Source: an uncultured Gammaproteobacteria bacterium (GTDB lineage Bacteria; Pseudomonadota; Gammaproteobacteria; Arenicellales; JAANXG01). From it: DNA of 64,000 nt. Shown one piece after another: positions 43,909 to 52,489 of the stretch. Made by a program: the position numbers and the translations under genes. The stretch lies in the NCBI GenBank assembly GCA_947259175.1, contig CAMYKW010000003.1, positions 1 through 64,000 of the forward strand, given 5' to 3'. How positions within the stretch are numbered: position 1 is the stretch's first letter; each line of letters starts with the position of its first letter. A model generated the notes under the pieces. The model saw only the letters and a list, made by a program, of their open reading frames with translations, did not search any database and had not been told where the DNA came from.

Positions 43909-44439
43909 ATGAAACTAAATTATCGCCGATCAACCATTCTGTTTATTTCACTCGTCCTCGTAGCCGCCACGGGCGTTTCCAAGGCGCGGGCCGCATCGCC
44001 TCTGATGTCGCAAGATTGGGCGGCGCAAGCCTGCGAAGCTTGGAACGAGGACCCGCGTTTGACGGACGGATTAATCGAGTCACAATGGATCGATAATGAC
44101 GCTGGCCGGGGCTTTAAAACCATCGAACTGTATCGTTCTGATTGCAGTGAGAGCCCGCGCGTGCAAATCCGGATCAGCAATCTGAATGACAAAGCGCGGT
44201 GTGTGTACGGAGGCGGCGTCGATAAGCCATTAGATCTCGACGTCGACTACATCATGTATGCAGACACCAACCGCTGGCTGGAAATGGGCCGTGGAGAGTA
44301 TGGCCCGATGCGCGGTATGTTGTTCGGACGTCTTAAATTCGAAGGCCCGAAATGGGAGGCAATGAAAAATATGGGTCCGTTCCGCAGCTTTCTGCTGTTG
44401 GTCGGCAAAGTTCCCAGCGAGGTCGACAATTGCCCCTAG
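43909..44439 (+). CDS. periplasmic SCP2-like sterol/lipid-binding domain protein
   Basis: 176 residues with AAGGAG and a clean signal peptide (ILFISLVLVAATGVSKARA). The mature protein has DLDVDYIMYADTNRWLEMG, GMLFGRLKFEGPKWEAMKNM and FLLLVGKVP. The G-R-L-K-F-x-G segment before a final helix resembles SCP2 (sterol carrier) folds, which bind lipids in a hydrophobic cavity. Two or three cysteines (QACEAW, SDCSE, RCVYGG) could form disulfides. It follows the repeat protein by 38 bp and may be in one transcript. Confidence 0.68.
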   Translation: MKLNYRRSTILFISLVLVAATGVSKARAASPLMSQDWAAQACEAWNEDPRLTDGLIESQWIDNDAGRGFKTIELYRSDCSESPRVQIRISNLNDKARCVYGGGVDKPLDLDVDYIMYADTNRWLEMGRGEYGPMRGMLFGRLKFEGPKWEAMKNMGPFRSFLLLVGKVPSEVDNCP

Positions 44440-44446
44440 CCGGCAA

Positions 44447-44660
44447 TCAACTCCAAAGATCACGCCCCATACGTATAGCCGATTCGTAGCCGGCGTAATA
44501 ACCGGGCACGAAGCCTAGCTTCCGATATCCCAACTCCTCATAGAACGCCAGCGCGGCCCCATTCACAGCGCGTAACTCCCAAATAGATCGTCGGTGTGCC
44601 TGCTACCAGAGCGGTACGCTCCAGCTGGTGCAGACCGGCCGTGGCGTTTTCCGCATCAGT
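44447..44660 (-). pseudogene. GNAT acetyltransferase fragment
   Basis: On the minus strand the 3' part encodes ELRAVNGAALAFYEELGYRKLGFVPGYYAGYESAIRM, the classic end of a GNAT acetyltransferase, ending in TGA at 44447. Upstream, GTPTIYL continues the same fold but in another frame, with a one-base shift near 44579-44582. The acetyl-CoA-binding N-terminal half is gone. The neighbouring retropepsin gene starts at 44713 on the other strand. Confidence 0.72.
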
Positions 44661-44712
44661 ATCTACGTTTGAATACTTCCAAGCGCGAGGATTGGGCTCT
44701 AGACTAAGCGCA

Positions 44713-45915
44713 ATGAAGACAAAAGTGTTTCTTCTCAGCGGCTTGTTGTTCCTAACAGCGTTGATCCTTGTATGGCGCGGGAGTGGACGTTATCCCACTG
44801 CGTTGTTTACGTCCGGCGATACACATATCGAAGCCTCGGACTTCGGCCCACATTCAGTTGATACGACCGCCGCCGACGCAAAGAACCCACCACCAGGACC
44901 GGAACCGGGGAATTTCGCCGGTCGTGAGACCATGAGTAGCGAGTTCGAGCAACTCTTGAATAACCGCCGATTCTCGGACGCGGTAGATCTGTATCAAGAA
45001 ATTTATTCGCGTTACGACGAATCAGTCAGTAACGACTTGCGCAGCATTCTGTTCGAAAAGTCGGCCGCTTGGGCCGGGTCGGAGCCGGAACTCGCAGCCC
45101 AGGCGCTGAAAAGCTACGTCCAGGTATTTTATCGCGACGTCGACGCATTGCTGAGACTGGCCGGGATCCACGAGCATCAAAGAGACTATCAACAGTCGCT
45201 GTTCCGCCTACAAGAAGCCCATGCTGCCGCCCATACCCAAGTGGATCTGGGGCACATTCAGTCCCGCATAGATCGGCTAGTCGGGGATTACACACTGGAA
45301 CTGAAGACACACAAGAATCACAACGGTCTGGTATCCCTGTATCGGAAAATGATCGAGCGTCAGCCCAATCACGCCCCGTATTATCTGGAACTGGCCCAGG
45401 CGTATTTGGCGGTCGGCAGTCGTCCGGCTGCATTGGATGCGCTGAGATACATTGAGTACGACAGCGAAGTGGGCATTCAAGCACGGGAACTGATTGCCAA
45501 GTTGGATTCAATCGACGCTCAATCCGTGGCCGACGGAAAACTAACCGCCGTTCCCCTGATCCCCGTGGGCAAGCACTTCCTGGTCAGCGCGCGAATCAAC
45601 AACGTGCCCGCGAAGCTCATGCTCGACACCGGCGCTTCCATTACCGTTATCAAATCCCGCTTTGTTCGCGCCGCCGGCATTTCCGTGGATCACTCACACA
45701 TAGTGGTCTTGACGACAGCGAACGGAACGACTCACGCTCCGACAACACACCTCGACCAACTGGAGATAGGTGATCAGCTCGTCACGCGATTCAAAGCAGT
45801 AGTCCTCGAGCTCGAAGAACTTACCGGGGTAGACGGATTACTGGGCATGGATTTCCTCGGCCGTTACCGTTTCACGATAGATCGCGACCACAACAAACTA
45901 GTTCTGAACAGGTAA
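44713..45915 (+). CDS. membrane-anchored retropepsin-like aspartic protease with TPR-like domain
   Basis: 400 residues. An N-terminal anchor (KVFLLSGLLFLTALILVW) is followed by a disordered linker and a TPR-like helical region (RRFSDAVDLYQEIYSRYD, PNHAPYYLELAQAYLAVGSRPAALDALR). The C-terminal clan AA domain has LMLDTGASITVI (catalytic Asp, about residue 304), TANG in the flap region and GLLGMDFLGRYRF. This is the bacterial TIGR02281-type arrangement. Retropepsins act as dimers, and here the active part faces the periplasm. The ATG at 44713 is chosen because the anchor starts right after it. Confidence 0.85.
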   Translation: MKTKVFLLSGLLFLTALILVWRGSGRYPTALFTSGDTHIEASDFGPHSVDTTAADAKNPPPGPEPGNFAGRETMSSEFEQLLNNRRFSDAVDLYQEIYSRYDESVSNDLRSILFEKSAAWAGSEPELAAQALKSYVQVFYRDVDALLRLAGIHEHQRDYQQSLFRLQEAHAAAHTQVDLGHIQSRIDRLVGDYTLELKTHKNHNGLVSLYRKMIERQPNHAPYYLELAQAYLAVGSRPAALDALRYIEYDSEVGIQARELIAKLDSIDAQSVADGKLTAVPLIPVGKHFLVSARINNVPAKLMLDTGASITVIKSRFVRAAGISVDHSHIVVLTTANGTTHAPTTHLDQLEIGDQLVTRFKAVVLELEELTGVDGLLGMDFLGRYRFTIDRDHNKLVLNR

Positions 45916-46010
45916 CACAAATCGATAATGAACCAGCGCCATTTACGGTTGGGCCCGCCTTTCTTCTCCCCGCCGCTGCCGAATCGATGACGTCGGCAGT
46001 TAGTGCGCAT

Positions 46011-46628
46011 CTATTCATAATCGGCCAACAGGGCATGATCCATTTCGTATGTCGATACGAAATCCGACCTCAAGGATTCCACATTCTTGAAATGAATCCC
46101 ATGAACGCCTCTTGAGCCCGGATACGCCAGTTTTTCCATGCGGTCATCTATGTACAGGCATTTGTCCGGAAAGGTGGAGATTTTCTCCAGCGCGATATCA
46201 TAGAGAATTTGATCGTCCTTAATGAATCCATGCTCCTCGGAAAATATAAACACCCGAAAAATGTGCTGAAACTTTCGACGCACGTCCTGGCTCAGCTCTG
46301 GAGTACTGTCGGAGATCAGACACAAGTCATATCTCGACGCCAAGTTTTCCAACAGGGTTTTCATCGCCGGTACCGGCGCGTTACACGCGACCAATCGCCG
46401 GGACATGATTGAGATATCAGCGGCGACCCCGATTCCCTGGAACTTGGAAAAAAATTCCCGGGGGCCGATTTTGCCGCGCATATACTGTTTAAAATGCCCG
46501 CTTTCGAATATCTGCTCTACCTGCATCTTATCGAGACCATATTCTTCACTTGCCCACGCACTGAAGCAGCGCGATCTTCTGGTCGCGGTAATCACCCCCC
46601 CGTAGTCGAAGATTATCGTCTCGATCAT
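46011..46628 (-). CDS. HAD-IA family hydrolase
   Basis: 205 residues. Motif I is IIFDYGGVI (nucleophile Asp; the usual second Asp is replaced by Gly, as in several HAD-IA phosphatases). Motif II is CLISDSTPE, motif III is IKDDQILYDIALEK, and motif IV is CLYIDDR. A four-helix cap lies between I and II. A small phosphorylated metabolite is the likely substrate. ATG at 46628. It is 36 bp after the Nudix gene on the same strand. Confidence 0.85.
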   Translation of the reverse strand: MIETIIFDYGGVITATRRSRCFSAWASEEYGLDKMQVEQIFESGHFKQYMRGKIGPREFFSKFQGIGVAADISIMSRRLVACNAPVPAMKTLLENLASRYDLCLISDSTPELSQDVRRKFQHIFRVFIFSEEHGFIKDDQILYDIALEKISTFPDKCLYIDDRMEKLAYPGSRGVHGIHFKNVESLRSDFVSTYEMDHALLADYE

Positions 46629-46663
46629 GACATTCCGTCACACCGCTGCAAACTGTCCGTGAC

Positions 46664-47200
46664 TCAAATCTCCCACTCCCCGGATAGAATTCTCGGAAGC
46701 AGCGGCCTCAATATGCGGTACGTAGCACCCCACAACACCGAGTCACCCACCAACAAGAACGGAATTCGGCGTGGCCCTGGCCAATGCGGTAACTCCATCA
46801 TTTTTTCACCATGGTGGTCGGGGTGCGCCAAATCGGCCAGACGTGCGTCGATGACCTCCGCTACTTCGTCCGCATAGGGGATCCACGCAATCGGAAGTCT
46901 GATGCTGGCGAGAAACGGGTACAGGCGGAACTTCGAGGTCATGGTGTCGACCCACGGCAGTGATTCCAATATTGTCACATCGTCGGGACATAAGCCGATT
47001 TCTTCCTGGGCTTCTCGGAGCGCAGTCGCCAGCAGCGTGGCATCGCCGCGGTCATGCTTCCCGCCGGGAAAGGCGAGCTGCCCGCCGTGTATGCCGTGCT
47101 GCGAACGACGAATCAGAATCAACCGCAGTTCTCCCTGCTCGTCCCGGTATACCGGGATAAGCACGGCCGCTGCCGATCTTGCGGTTTGTGAATCGCTCAT
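46664..47200 (-). CDS. Nudix hydrolase, CoA pyrophosphatase-like
   Basis: About 178 residues from the ATG at 47200 (MSDSQTARSAAAVLIPVYR). The Nudix box is GGKHDRGDATLLATALREAQEEIGL, with an Asp in the position of the first glutamate and an intact REAQEE core. LAFPGGKHD, then the LxxxAxREaxEE helix and VDTMTSKFRLYPF, match the NudL/CoA diphosphatase group. It probably hydrolyses CoA or a related nucleotide diphosphate. The upstream in-frame extension is rejected because it runs into the permease relic. Confidence 0.85.
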   Translation of the reverse strand: MSDSQTARSAAAVLIPVYRDEQGELRLILIRRSQHGIHGGQLAFPGGKHDRGDATLLATALREAQEEIGLCPDDVTILESLPWVDTMTSKFRLYPFLASIRLPIAWIPYADEVAEVIDARLADLAHPDHHGEKMMELPHWPGPRRIPFLLVGDSVLWGATYRILRPLLPRILSGEWEI

Positions 47201-47282
47201 AATTTGAATATTGTTGACGCAATTGGAGGATTTGCAAACAACCCAGGCTTCAAACACGTTTCTCCGCAGCTGCAGCATCGGT

Positions 47283-47507
47283 TTATTGCAGTATGATCGC
47301 AATACCAGCCAACAATAGAAAGATCGAAAAAATGCGCCTGAGCATCAATTCGTCTATACGATGCGCAATACGCACTCCCAGCGGTCCGACCACGGCGACG
47401 ACGACCGCCAGCGTCGGCATAATAACCAGCGAATTTCCGGTACCCAGTATGCCTACCAGCAATCCGCCGACTGCGGCCGCGATCCGGATACTGGAGCAAT
47501 ATGCGGG
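47283..47507 (-). pseudogene. C-terminal fragment of a TauE/SafE-type permease
   Basis: A 74-codon open stretch without a start codon reads RIAAAVGGLLVGILGTGNSLV, then VVVAVVGPLGVRIAHRID and ELMLRRIFSIFLLLAGIAIIL. The PLGxRIAHR...LRRIF...L pattern is the C-terminal end of TauE/SafE (DUF81-type) membrane permeases. The other two thirds of the protein are absent, and an in-frame TAA lies at 47508-47510. The Nudix gene begins 82 bp downstream. Confidence 0.68.
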
Positions 47508-47624
47508 TTAGCGCTCTTTCTCATCACCCGGAAATCGTCGTTGAATACGTGAACCGGGAGCAGACCTAAGTAATGGACGCCGACCTCGGCAGCAAACATT
47601 TCGTGCCGAAGTCAAAGTTATGCT

Positions 47625-48020
47625 TTATTTTGCGCCCTGCCTGATCCAATGCGCGATCAGCTCGACTTGCTGTGGTGACAGCGGTTTTCCCTCCGGCGGC
47701 ATTTGCAGGCGTCGCGGCTTCGCCCGGGTGAGCGTATGCATCAACCAGCCTTTGTCGGGGAAACCCGGCACGATCGCGGGACCCGAGTTACCGCCCTTAC
47801 GGATTCCATCGAGAGAATCCAGACGCAGACCGCCATCGGGAAACCAGCCGTGATGGCACTCAACGCAATGCGCGTCCAAAATCGGCCGTACATGCCGCGA
47901 ATAACGGACCGTCTGTGGGATAGCCCCGAGGTCGGCGGCGCGTACGTAATCCGTATTGATCAACGCGGAAGCAGCGCTCACGGTTACCAGCCAGGAAACC
48001 GTGGCATAAGAAAAACGCAT
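47625..48020 (-). CDS. periplasmic c-type-cytochrome-like protein (single CxxCH)
   Basis: 131 residues from the ATG at 48020 (GAGAACAGG upstream). Signal peptide, then VRPILDAHCVECHHGWFPDGGLRLDS with one heme-c attachment site, and a distal methionine candidate in RRLQMPPEGKPLSPQQVELIAHWIRQGAK. The spacing resembles the planctomycete-type cytochrome C (PSCyt1) domain usually found at the N-terminus of larger proteins; here it stands alone. Probably a periplasmic electron carrier or a remnant of a larger protein. Confidence 0.75.
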   Translation of the reverse strand: MRFSYATVSWLVTVSAASALINTDYVRAADLGAIPQTVRYSRHVRPILDAHCVECHHGWFPDGGLRLDSLDGIRKGGNSGPAIVPGFPDKGWLMHTLTRAKPRRLQMPPEGKPLSPQQVELIAHWIRQGAK

Positions 48021-48166
48021 CCTGTTCTCAACCATCACGGCTTCGCAAGCAGCAGATTAAATTACCCCAGCGGCGGCCGGGCTCGCGGTGGGAAGCCGGG
48101 GCCGGCATGCCAGTCCACTTGCTGCGAGCCACGGGCAATGGATCGCGGTTAATGGAGATTGACGTA

Positions 48167-48985
48167 TCAGGCCGCAGACGGATGCCAACCGGCATCTGCC
48201 CAAAGCTCGCCGCTCACCGCTGAATTAGTGATCATGAAGCAAATCGCGTCGGCGATTTCTTCAGGTCGGATCAGCCGGCCAAGCTGCGTATCGGGCAGCA
48301 CATACTTGTTGATATATTCTTCACCAAGGGCCCTGACCATCGGTGTGTCCGTGAACCCCGGGTGGATAACGCCGCAGCGCACCCCGTAGTAGATGGATTC
48401 CTTCATCATGGTTGCGGCAGCGCCCTCCAGACCCGCCTTGGATGATGCATAGGCGACCTGCCCTTTGTTCCCCTGCGATGACACCGAGCCGATAAAGATT
48501 ACTGTTCCTTGCACGCCCTCGGCGGGATTCCAGCGTCTCATGTGGCGGCGATGGCGATACTCGGCGATGCGCGCGACCGTCTCCAGCGCCCAATATACGG
48601 GCGCGATCAGATCCACTTCGGTGACCAAACGGAACGCCTCTTCGGGATAAATCTCCACGTTGTCCGTTTTCTTGTCAATTTTAACCGCCAGGGCGTCGCG
48701 TGTAAGGCCGGCCGCCGGCACGCAAATACCCACCACCCCATGTTGCTCGCACACTTGGTCGTAGACATCCTTGCGGAAATCACTGTTCGTCACGTCGCCA
48801 TGAAACGGCAGCCCGACTTTAGCGCCGACACCCTGATTGATCCGTTCGGCGATTTCACTCACTTCCTCGTTCATGTCGACCAGGCCGATGGCCTTGGCAC
48901 CGCGCTGCGCGAGTTCGAACGCCAGAGCGCGGCCGATACCGCTTGCCGCGCCGGTTATCATCGCTACTTTATGGTTAATAAGCAT
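48167..48985 (-). CDS. short-chain dehydrogenase/reductase
   Basis: 272 residues. Classical SDR: TGAASGIGRAL (residues 11-21) for cofactor binding, VDMN as the acidic loop, and SVSSQ with the catalytic Ser. The catalytic tetrad end is YASSK, and the C-terminal segment is GVIHPGFTDTPM. NAD(H) is likely from the acidic residue after the second strand. The ATG at 48985 has TGAGGCG ahead. Substrate unknown. A candidate sigma70 promoter lies about 90 bp upstream. Confidence 0.88.
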   Translation of the reverse strand: MLINHKVAMITGAASGIGRALAFELAQRGAKAIGLVDMNEEVSEIAERINQGVGAKVGLPFHGDVTNSDFRKDVYDQVCEQHGVVGICVPAAGLTRDALAVKIDKKTDNVEIYPEEAFRLVTEVDLIAPVYWALETVARIAEYRHRRHMRRWNPAEGVQGTVIFIGSVSSQGNKGQVAYASSKAGLEGAAATMMKESIYYGVRCGVIHPGFTDTPMVRALGEEYINKYVLPDTQLGRLIRPEEIADAICFMITNSAVSGELWADAGWHPSAA

Positions 48986-49073
48986 ATGTTGCGCCTCAGA
49001 TTGGTTCCCCGGTTCCGGTATTATTACCATTTAATCGCACGCGATTGACTACCCATGCCCTCAGCTGGCCTGA

Positions 49074-49102
49074 ATGATATACTATGTTTTTGTGCAGTGC
49101 AA
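49074..49102 (-). promoter_or_regulatory. candidate sigma70 promoter of the SDR gene
   Basis: On the minus strand: TTGCAC (49102-49097), 17-bp spacer, TATCAT (49079-49074). The leader to the SDR start would be about 80 bases. Read by eye only. Confidence 0.4.
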
Positions 49103-49240
49103 CAATTCGCGCCCGTATCGCTTCCCGCACCAAGGCTATTTATTTATAATAATCAATGGGTTACGTATTAAACACGGATGGGTTTACGGTCTTATTCGCC
49201 GAGGATCCCGATGACAACACCGCGACAAATACGCGCGCGC

Positions 49241-50290
49241 TCACCGACAGACGTCACGCAATGCATTCGCGTCGCTTGTTGCCAGCCTCGGGCAGCGTTT
49301 GCGGTGCAAATCGCCGATACGCCGGATCCAAACAGATGCGGGGTCAATATTCAGCGCACGGATGGCCGCCGTCGCCGCTTCCAGCGTGGCATAACTGCCG
49401 ACGAGCAGATACCACCAATCCTTGCCGTCGCGCTCGGTCTTGAATAACTGCGCTTTATCCTGCAATTTCCTTTTGACAACGTAGCCCAGTACGCCGGATC
49501 TATGTGTGCTGCTAATCAGTTGCACGGTAAAATAATCCGCGGGTTGACGGAACAACCAGGAGTCGCCGTTTTCGGAACCGAAATTCTGTCGATCCCCAAT
49601 CGGCCCCATTGCGCGACCGGGACGTGCTCGTTCACGAAAACCCGCGACTCTGGCGTCACTCCCTGGCTGTGTACCTCCGGTCGCTTCGGGTGATCCAGCA
49701 ATGTCCTGCGGCAAGTTATTGGCCGACGGCGCCGTGTCCGATTCGAGTTTTTGCAGCAAACTGATCGCGCGCGCGTCGTTCCTGCCGGCGGCCCGACGTA
49801 TCCATACCAAGGACTGTTGGTAGTCCTGCTTCACCCCTATTCCGCGAAAATACGCGAAACCCAGATTGTATTGCGCCCGCAGGTGACCGGCCTCAGCGGC
49901 TTTGCGCCACCAGTAAACGGTGCGGTCCAGATTTTTTTCCACTCCGGTACCGTTCAAATACATGTGAGCAAGGTTATATTGCGCATCGATGTGGCCCCGT
50001 TGCGCCGCTTGGTGATACCAATAAAATGCCTTTTCATGGCTCAAAGGCACCCCTGCGCCGTCGCTGTGCAACAGTCCCAACACAAACTGCGCTTCGGTAT
50101 CTCCGTCACGGGCCAGCCGCGTCCACGTATCCGGCGTATAGAGGAACGGATCGCGTTCAACTTGCCGGTCGGGCGTAGACTCGTCTTGCGCCAGCGCACT
50201 ATTCAGACACAGCGAAGCAAACAACAGCACCAAGGCAACGCACACGTGGGCGCTGAACCACGTCGCCAACCGCCTGTAGCCAGCCTGCAT
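49241..50290 (-). CDS. Sel1-repeat protein with C-terminal SPOR domain
   Basis: About 349 residues. Signal peptide (ATWFSAHVCVALVLLFASLCLNSALA). Three Sel1 repeats (AQFVLGLLHSDGAGVPLSHEKAFYWYHQAAQRG; AQYNLAHMYLNGTGV...; AQYNLGFAYFRGIGV...). A Gly/Arg-rich linker follows, and a C-terminal SPOR-like domain (YFTVQLISSTHRSGVLGYV, WWYLLVGSYATLEAATAAIRAL). SPOR domains bind denuded septal peptidoglycan. The second ATG of ATGATG (50290), four bases after GGAG, is preferred. It follows the CBS-GGDEF gene. Confidence 0.85.
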   Translation of the reverse strand: MQAGYRRLATWFSAHVCVALVLLFASLCLNSALAQDESTPDRQVERDPFLYTPDTWTRLARDGDTEAQFVLGLLHSDGAGVPLSHEKAFYWYHQAAQRGHIDAQYNLAHMYLNGTGVEKNLDRTVYWWRKAAEAGHLRAQYNLGFAYFRGIGVKQDYQQSLVWIRRAAGRNDARAISLLQKLESDTAPSANNLPQDIAGSPEATGGTQPGSDARVAGFRERARPGRAMGPIGDRQNFGSENGDSWLFRQPADYFTVQLISSTHRSGVLGYVVKRKLQDKAQLFKTERDGKDWWYLLVGSYATLEAATAAIRALNIDPASVWIRRIGDLHRKRCPRLATSDANALRDVCR

Positions 50291-50312
50291 CATGCTCCAC
50301 GACGTGTGGTCA

Positions 50313-51386
50313 CTATTTACCGCTAACATCGCGAGCCTGTTCAACCCGGTTACGGCCTGCGCTTTTCGCGCGGTATAGCGCCTCGTCCGCCGCCACCAAT
50401 AGCGCTTCTTCGCTGCACCCGTGAAGCGGTAAGGTGGCGACGCCGATACTGACTGTCACATGGATTTCACGGCCATCATCAAACCGCAGGGGTGTGGTCG
50501 CGACCGTATTCCGCACGCGCTCGGCGACTACCATGGCGGCATCAGTGCCGGTAATTGGAAGCAGCAGTGCAAACTCCTCGCCGCCGTATCGGGCTACCAC
50601 GTCATGCCGCCGAATGCGCGCCAACACGCTACCGCCCTCCACGGTGTTGCGTAAAATGTCGGCGAATCGGCGCAACACCTGGTCGCCAGCGACATGGCCG
50701 TAAGCATCATTCACCTGCTTGAACCGATCAATGTCCACGAATAACAATGATAATTCTGTTTTGGTACGTTGCGACCGGCTGACTTCCTCTTGCAGACGCC
50801 GCACCAGATAACGGTGATTGTAAAGCCCGGTGAGATCGTCTGTCAGTGCAAGCTCGGACAATCGTTCGTTTATTCGCAATAATTCCTTGGCGCGCTCGTC
50901 AGTATTCAATTGCAGCAGCGAACGCAGGTGTTGCAGCGACCGTATTTCCTGATCCAGTTGTATCTCCATATTCCACAGCCGCAGGCGAAACACGTCGCGT
51001 AGCGACAGCATGCCTACGAGCGCCCCTTCGGCAACAACCGGAATATGTCTGAATCCCCACTCATTGATTCGCGGCCATAAGGTAGACAAGCGGGCATCTG
51101 CGTCGATTGTCTGAGGCTGAGATGTCATCACATCTCGTACCGGGGTCTTATCGATATCGAAATCCGCGTCAATGATTTTCAATAACAGGTCACGTTCGGT
51201 GAATATGCCGGATGCGGAGCCGTCGTCCTCTATGATCACTGCGGCGCCAACCCCGGCGTTGTTCATGATCGCGACGACCTCGGCCACAGTGGCGTCCACG
51301 GCGGCGGTCACGACCCCATGCGTCATAATATCGCGCACATAAGATGATACGTCATTACGATCGTTATTGCGTTCGTGCCCCGGCAT
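50313..51386 (-). CDS. CBS-pair diguanylate cyclase
   Basis: 357 residues, soluble. Two CBS domains (VRDIMTHGVVTAAVDATVAEVVAIM; VRDVMTSQPQTIDADARLS...HIPVV) are joined by a helix to a GGDEF domain with FVDIDRFKQVNDAYGH and active site RYGGEEF. A short insertion precedes the active site (EGGSVLARIRRHDVVARYGGEEF). The I-site RxxD is not evident. The CBS pair probably senses an adenine nucleotide and controls c-di-GMP synthesis. The Sel1-SPOR gene follows by 20 bp. Confidence 0.92.
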   Translation of the reverse strand: MPGHERNNDRNDVSSYVRDIMTHGVVTAAVDATVAEVVAIMNNAGVGAAVIIEDDGSASGIFTERDLLLKIIDADFDIDKTPVRDVMTSQPQTIDADARLSTLWPRINEWGFRHIPVVAEGALVGMLSLRDVFRLRLWNMEIQLDQEIRSLQHLRSLLQLNTDERAKELLRINERLSELALTDDLTGLYNHRYLVRRLQEEVSRSQRTKTELSLLFVDIDRFKQVNDAYGHVAGDQVLRRFADILRNTVEGGSVLARIRRHDVVARYGGEEFALLLPITGTDAAMVVAERVRNTVATTPLRFDDGREIHVTVSIGVATLPLHGCSEEALLVAADEALYRAKSAGRNRVEQARDVSGK

Positions 51387-51905
51387 GTGCGGTATCCAGT
51401 GGTCGCCACTCGGTCAGTCAATTAACCCATCGCTGTCCGTTAATACCGGCATTGAATTGAAGGCAATGTTTGATCGCCGATGCGCAACGGGTTACACCGA
51501 ATTATTTAACCAAATAAGGTATTGGTCCACAAATTTAAACGCAGCAACAGCCCACTGTGCTTGCATGAGCGCATGGTTATTGCGCGAGAGCTTATGCCGC
51601 GCAGGAGTTGTGGTTTGACGGGCCTTGTTTGAATGCAATGCCACGGTAAGCGAAGCACTGTACGAACGCGACGCTGGGCCACGGGTTGCAACGGATGTTG
51701 GCGGCGACACGCCGCGCCTCAGGGTGGCCGGCCGGCGGTGCCAGATTCGTGGCCATGCATGGCCTGTGGTGTGGCTCGCCGGTGATTCTAAGGTCAATTC
51801 GTAATCAATAACCAAGTGCGCTGGATCCTGACGCCGGGTCGAAGTTTAACGGTTTGGATTGGACCTGCGTCATGGTTTGGCGCGCCTGCCCATGACGCTA
51901 TTGTT
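51387..51905. other. intergenic, no gene recognised
   Basis: Part of a 1.1-kb stretch without a recognisable gene. Open frames of 60-107 codons exist on both strands (for example 51367-51618 plus and 51492-51815 minus), but none has a credible start, ribosome site or family. Codon use looks degraded. Confidence 0.4.
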
Positions 51906-51924
51906 AATACGAACTATTATCATT
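51906..51924. promoter_or_regulatory. Fur-box-like site
   Basis: Read on the minus strand: AATGATAAT, A, GTTCGTATT. The first 9-bp half matches the Fur half-site perfectly and the second keeps 5 of 9 positions. It is the only such match seen in the window. It ends 5 bp before a 45-codon open frame (51930-52067). Confidence 0.45.
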
Positions 51925-51929
51925 TATAG

Positions 51930-52067
51930 ATGGTGCACATGACGCGACTGTACGACCTTGGAATACTCGCCTATCGGTGGTCACGCACAGTTACCGTGGT
52001 GGATGGCGGTGATTGGGTGCTGCCGCGTCTGTTTGCCCTGGGCCTGCGACGCAGTCATGAAGTGTGA
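51930..52067 (+). CDS. possible small peptide downstream of the Fur-like site
   Basis: 45 codons (MVHMTRLYDLGILAYRW then VTVVDGGDWVLPRLFALG). It has no clear ribosome site and does not match the HemP pattern that often follows Fur boxes. It may be the start of a deleted gene. Confidence 0.2.
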   Translation: MVHMTRLYDLGILAYRWSRTVTVVDGGDWVLPRLFALGLRRSHEV

Positions 52068-52213
52068 ATGATCCGCAGGGCGACCCCGCAACATGTCGTT
52101 TCAGCTTCGCGACGGTAGCACCGGTTTAGTTGTCCGTCGGCTACCAAGCACGCCGTGTTAGACTGTCCCAGGCGTAACACCAGTTTCCATGTTTTCATAC
52201 CGGTGGCCGAGCG

Positions 52214-52435
52214 ATGAAGCGTATTGCTTTTTGTTTTACGTTGTTTGTGCTGTCATACATACCGTGTCTATCGACGGTCACCGTGTTGCGTCCGGAGTCC
52301 AAGAGCTTGCGCTTCCGCGGGTTTACCGATTTTCGGCCATTGATGCCGGCCTGGTTTTTGAGTTTCATATTTTATCAAGTGGTTACATTTATCACCGCCT
52401 CATCGGTTCATGGGGTTTTTAATAAACCGAGTTAA
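52214..52435 (+). CDS. possible small membrane protein
   Basis: 73 codons with two hydrophobic segments (IAFCFTLFVLSYIPCL and AWFLSFIFYQVVTFIT). Ribosome site weak (GAGCG just before ATG). It lies 54 bp before uspA. No family recognised. Confidence 0.3.
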   Translation: MKRIAFCFTLFVLSYIPCLSTVTVLRPESKSLRFRGFTDFRPLMPAWFLSFIFYQVVTFITASSVHGVFNKPS

Positions 52436-52489
52436 TCGCTTAGCTCGAAACAAACAAGATGCAGTCTTTTTTGTATGGAGTATAACGAC

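Noticed and set aside
51492-51815. 107-codon minus-strand frame in the gene-poor stretch
   Set aside because: Ser/Thr/Arg-rich composition of a shadow frame, no start signal, no recognisable fold.
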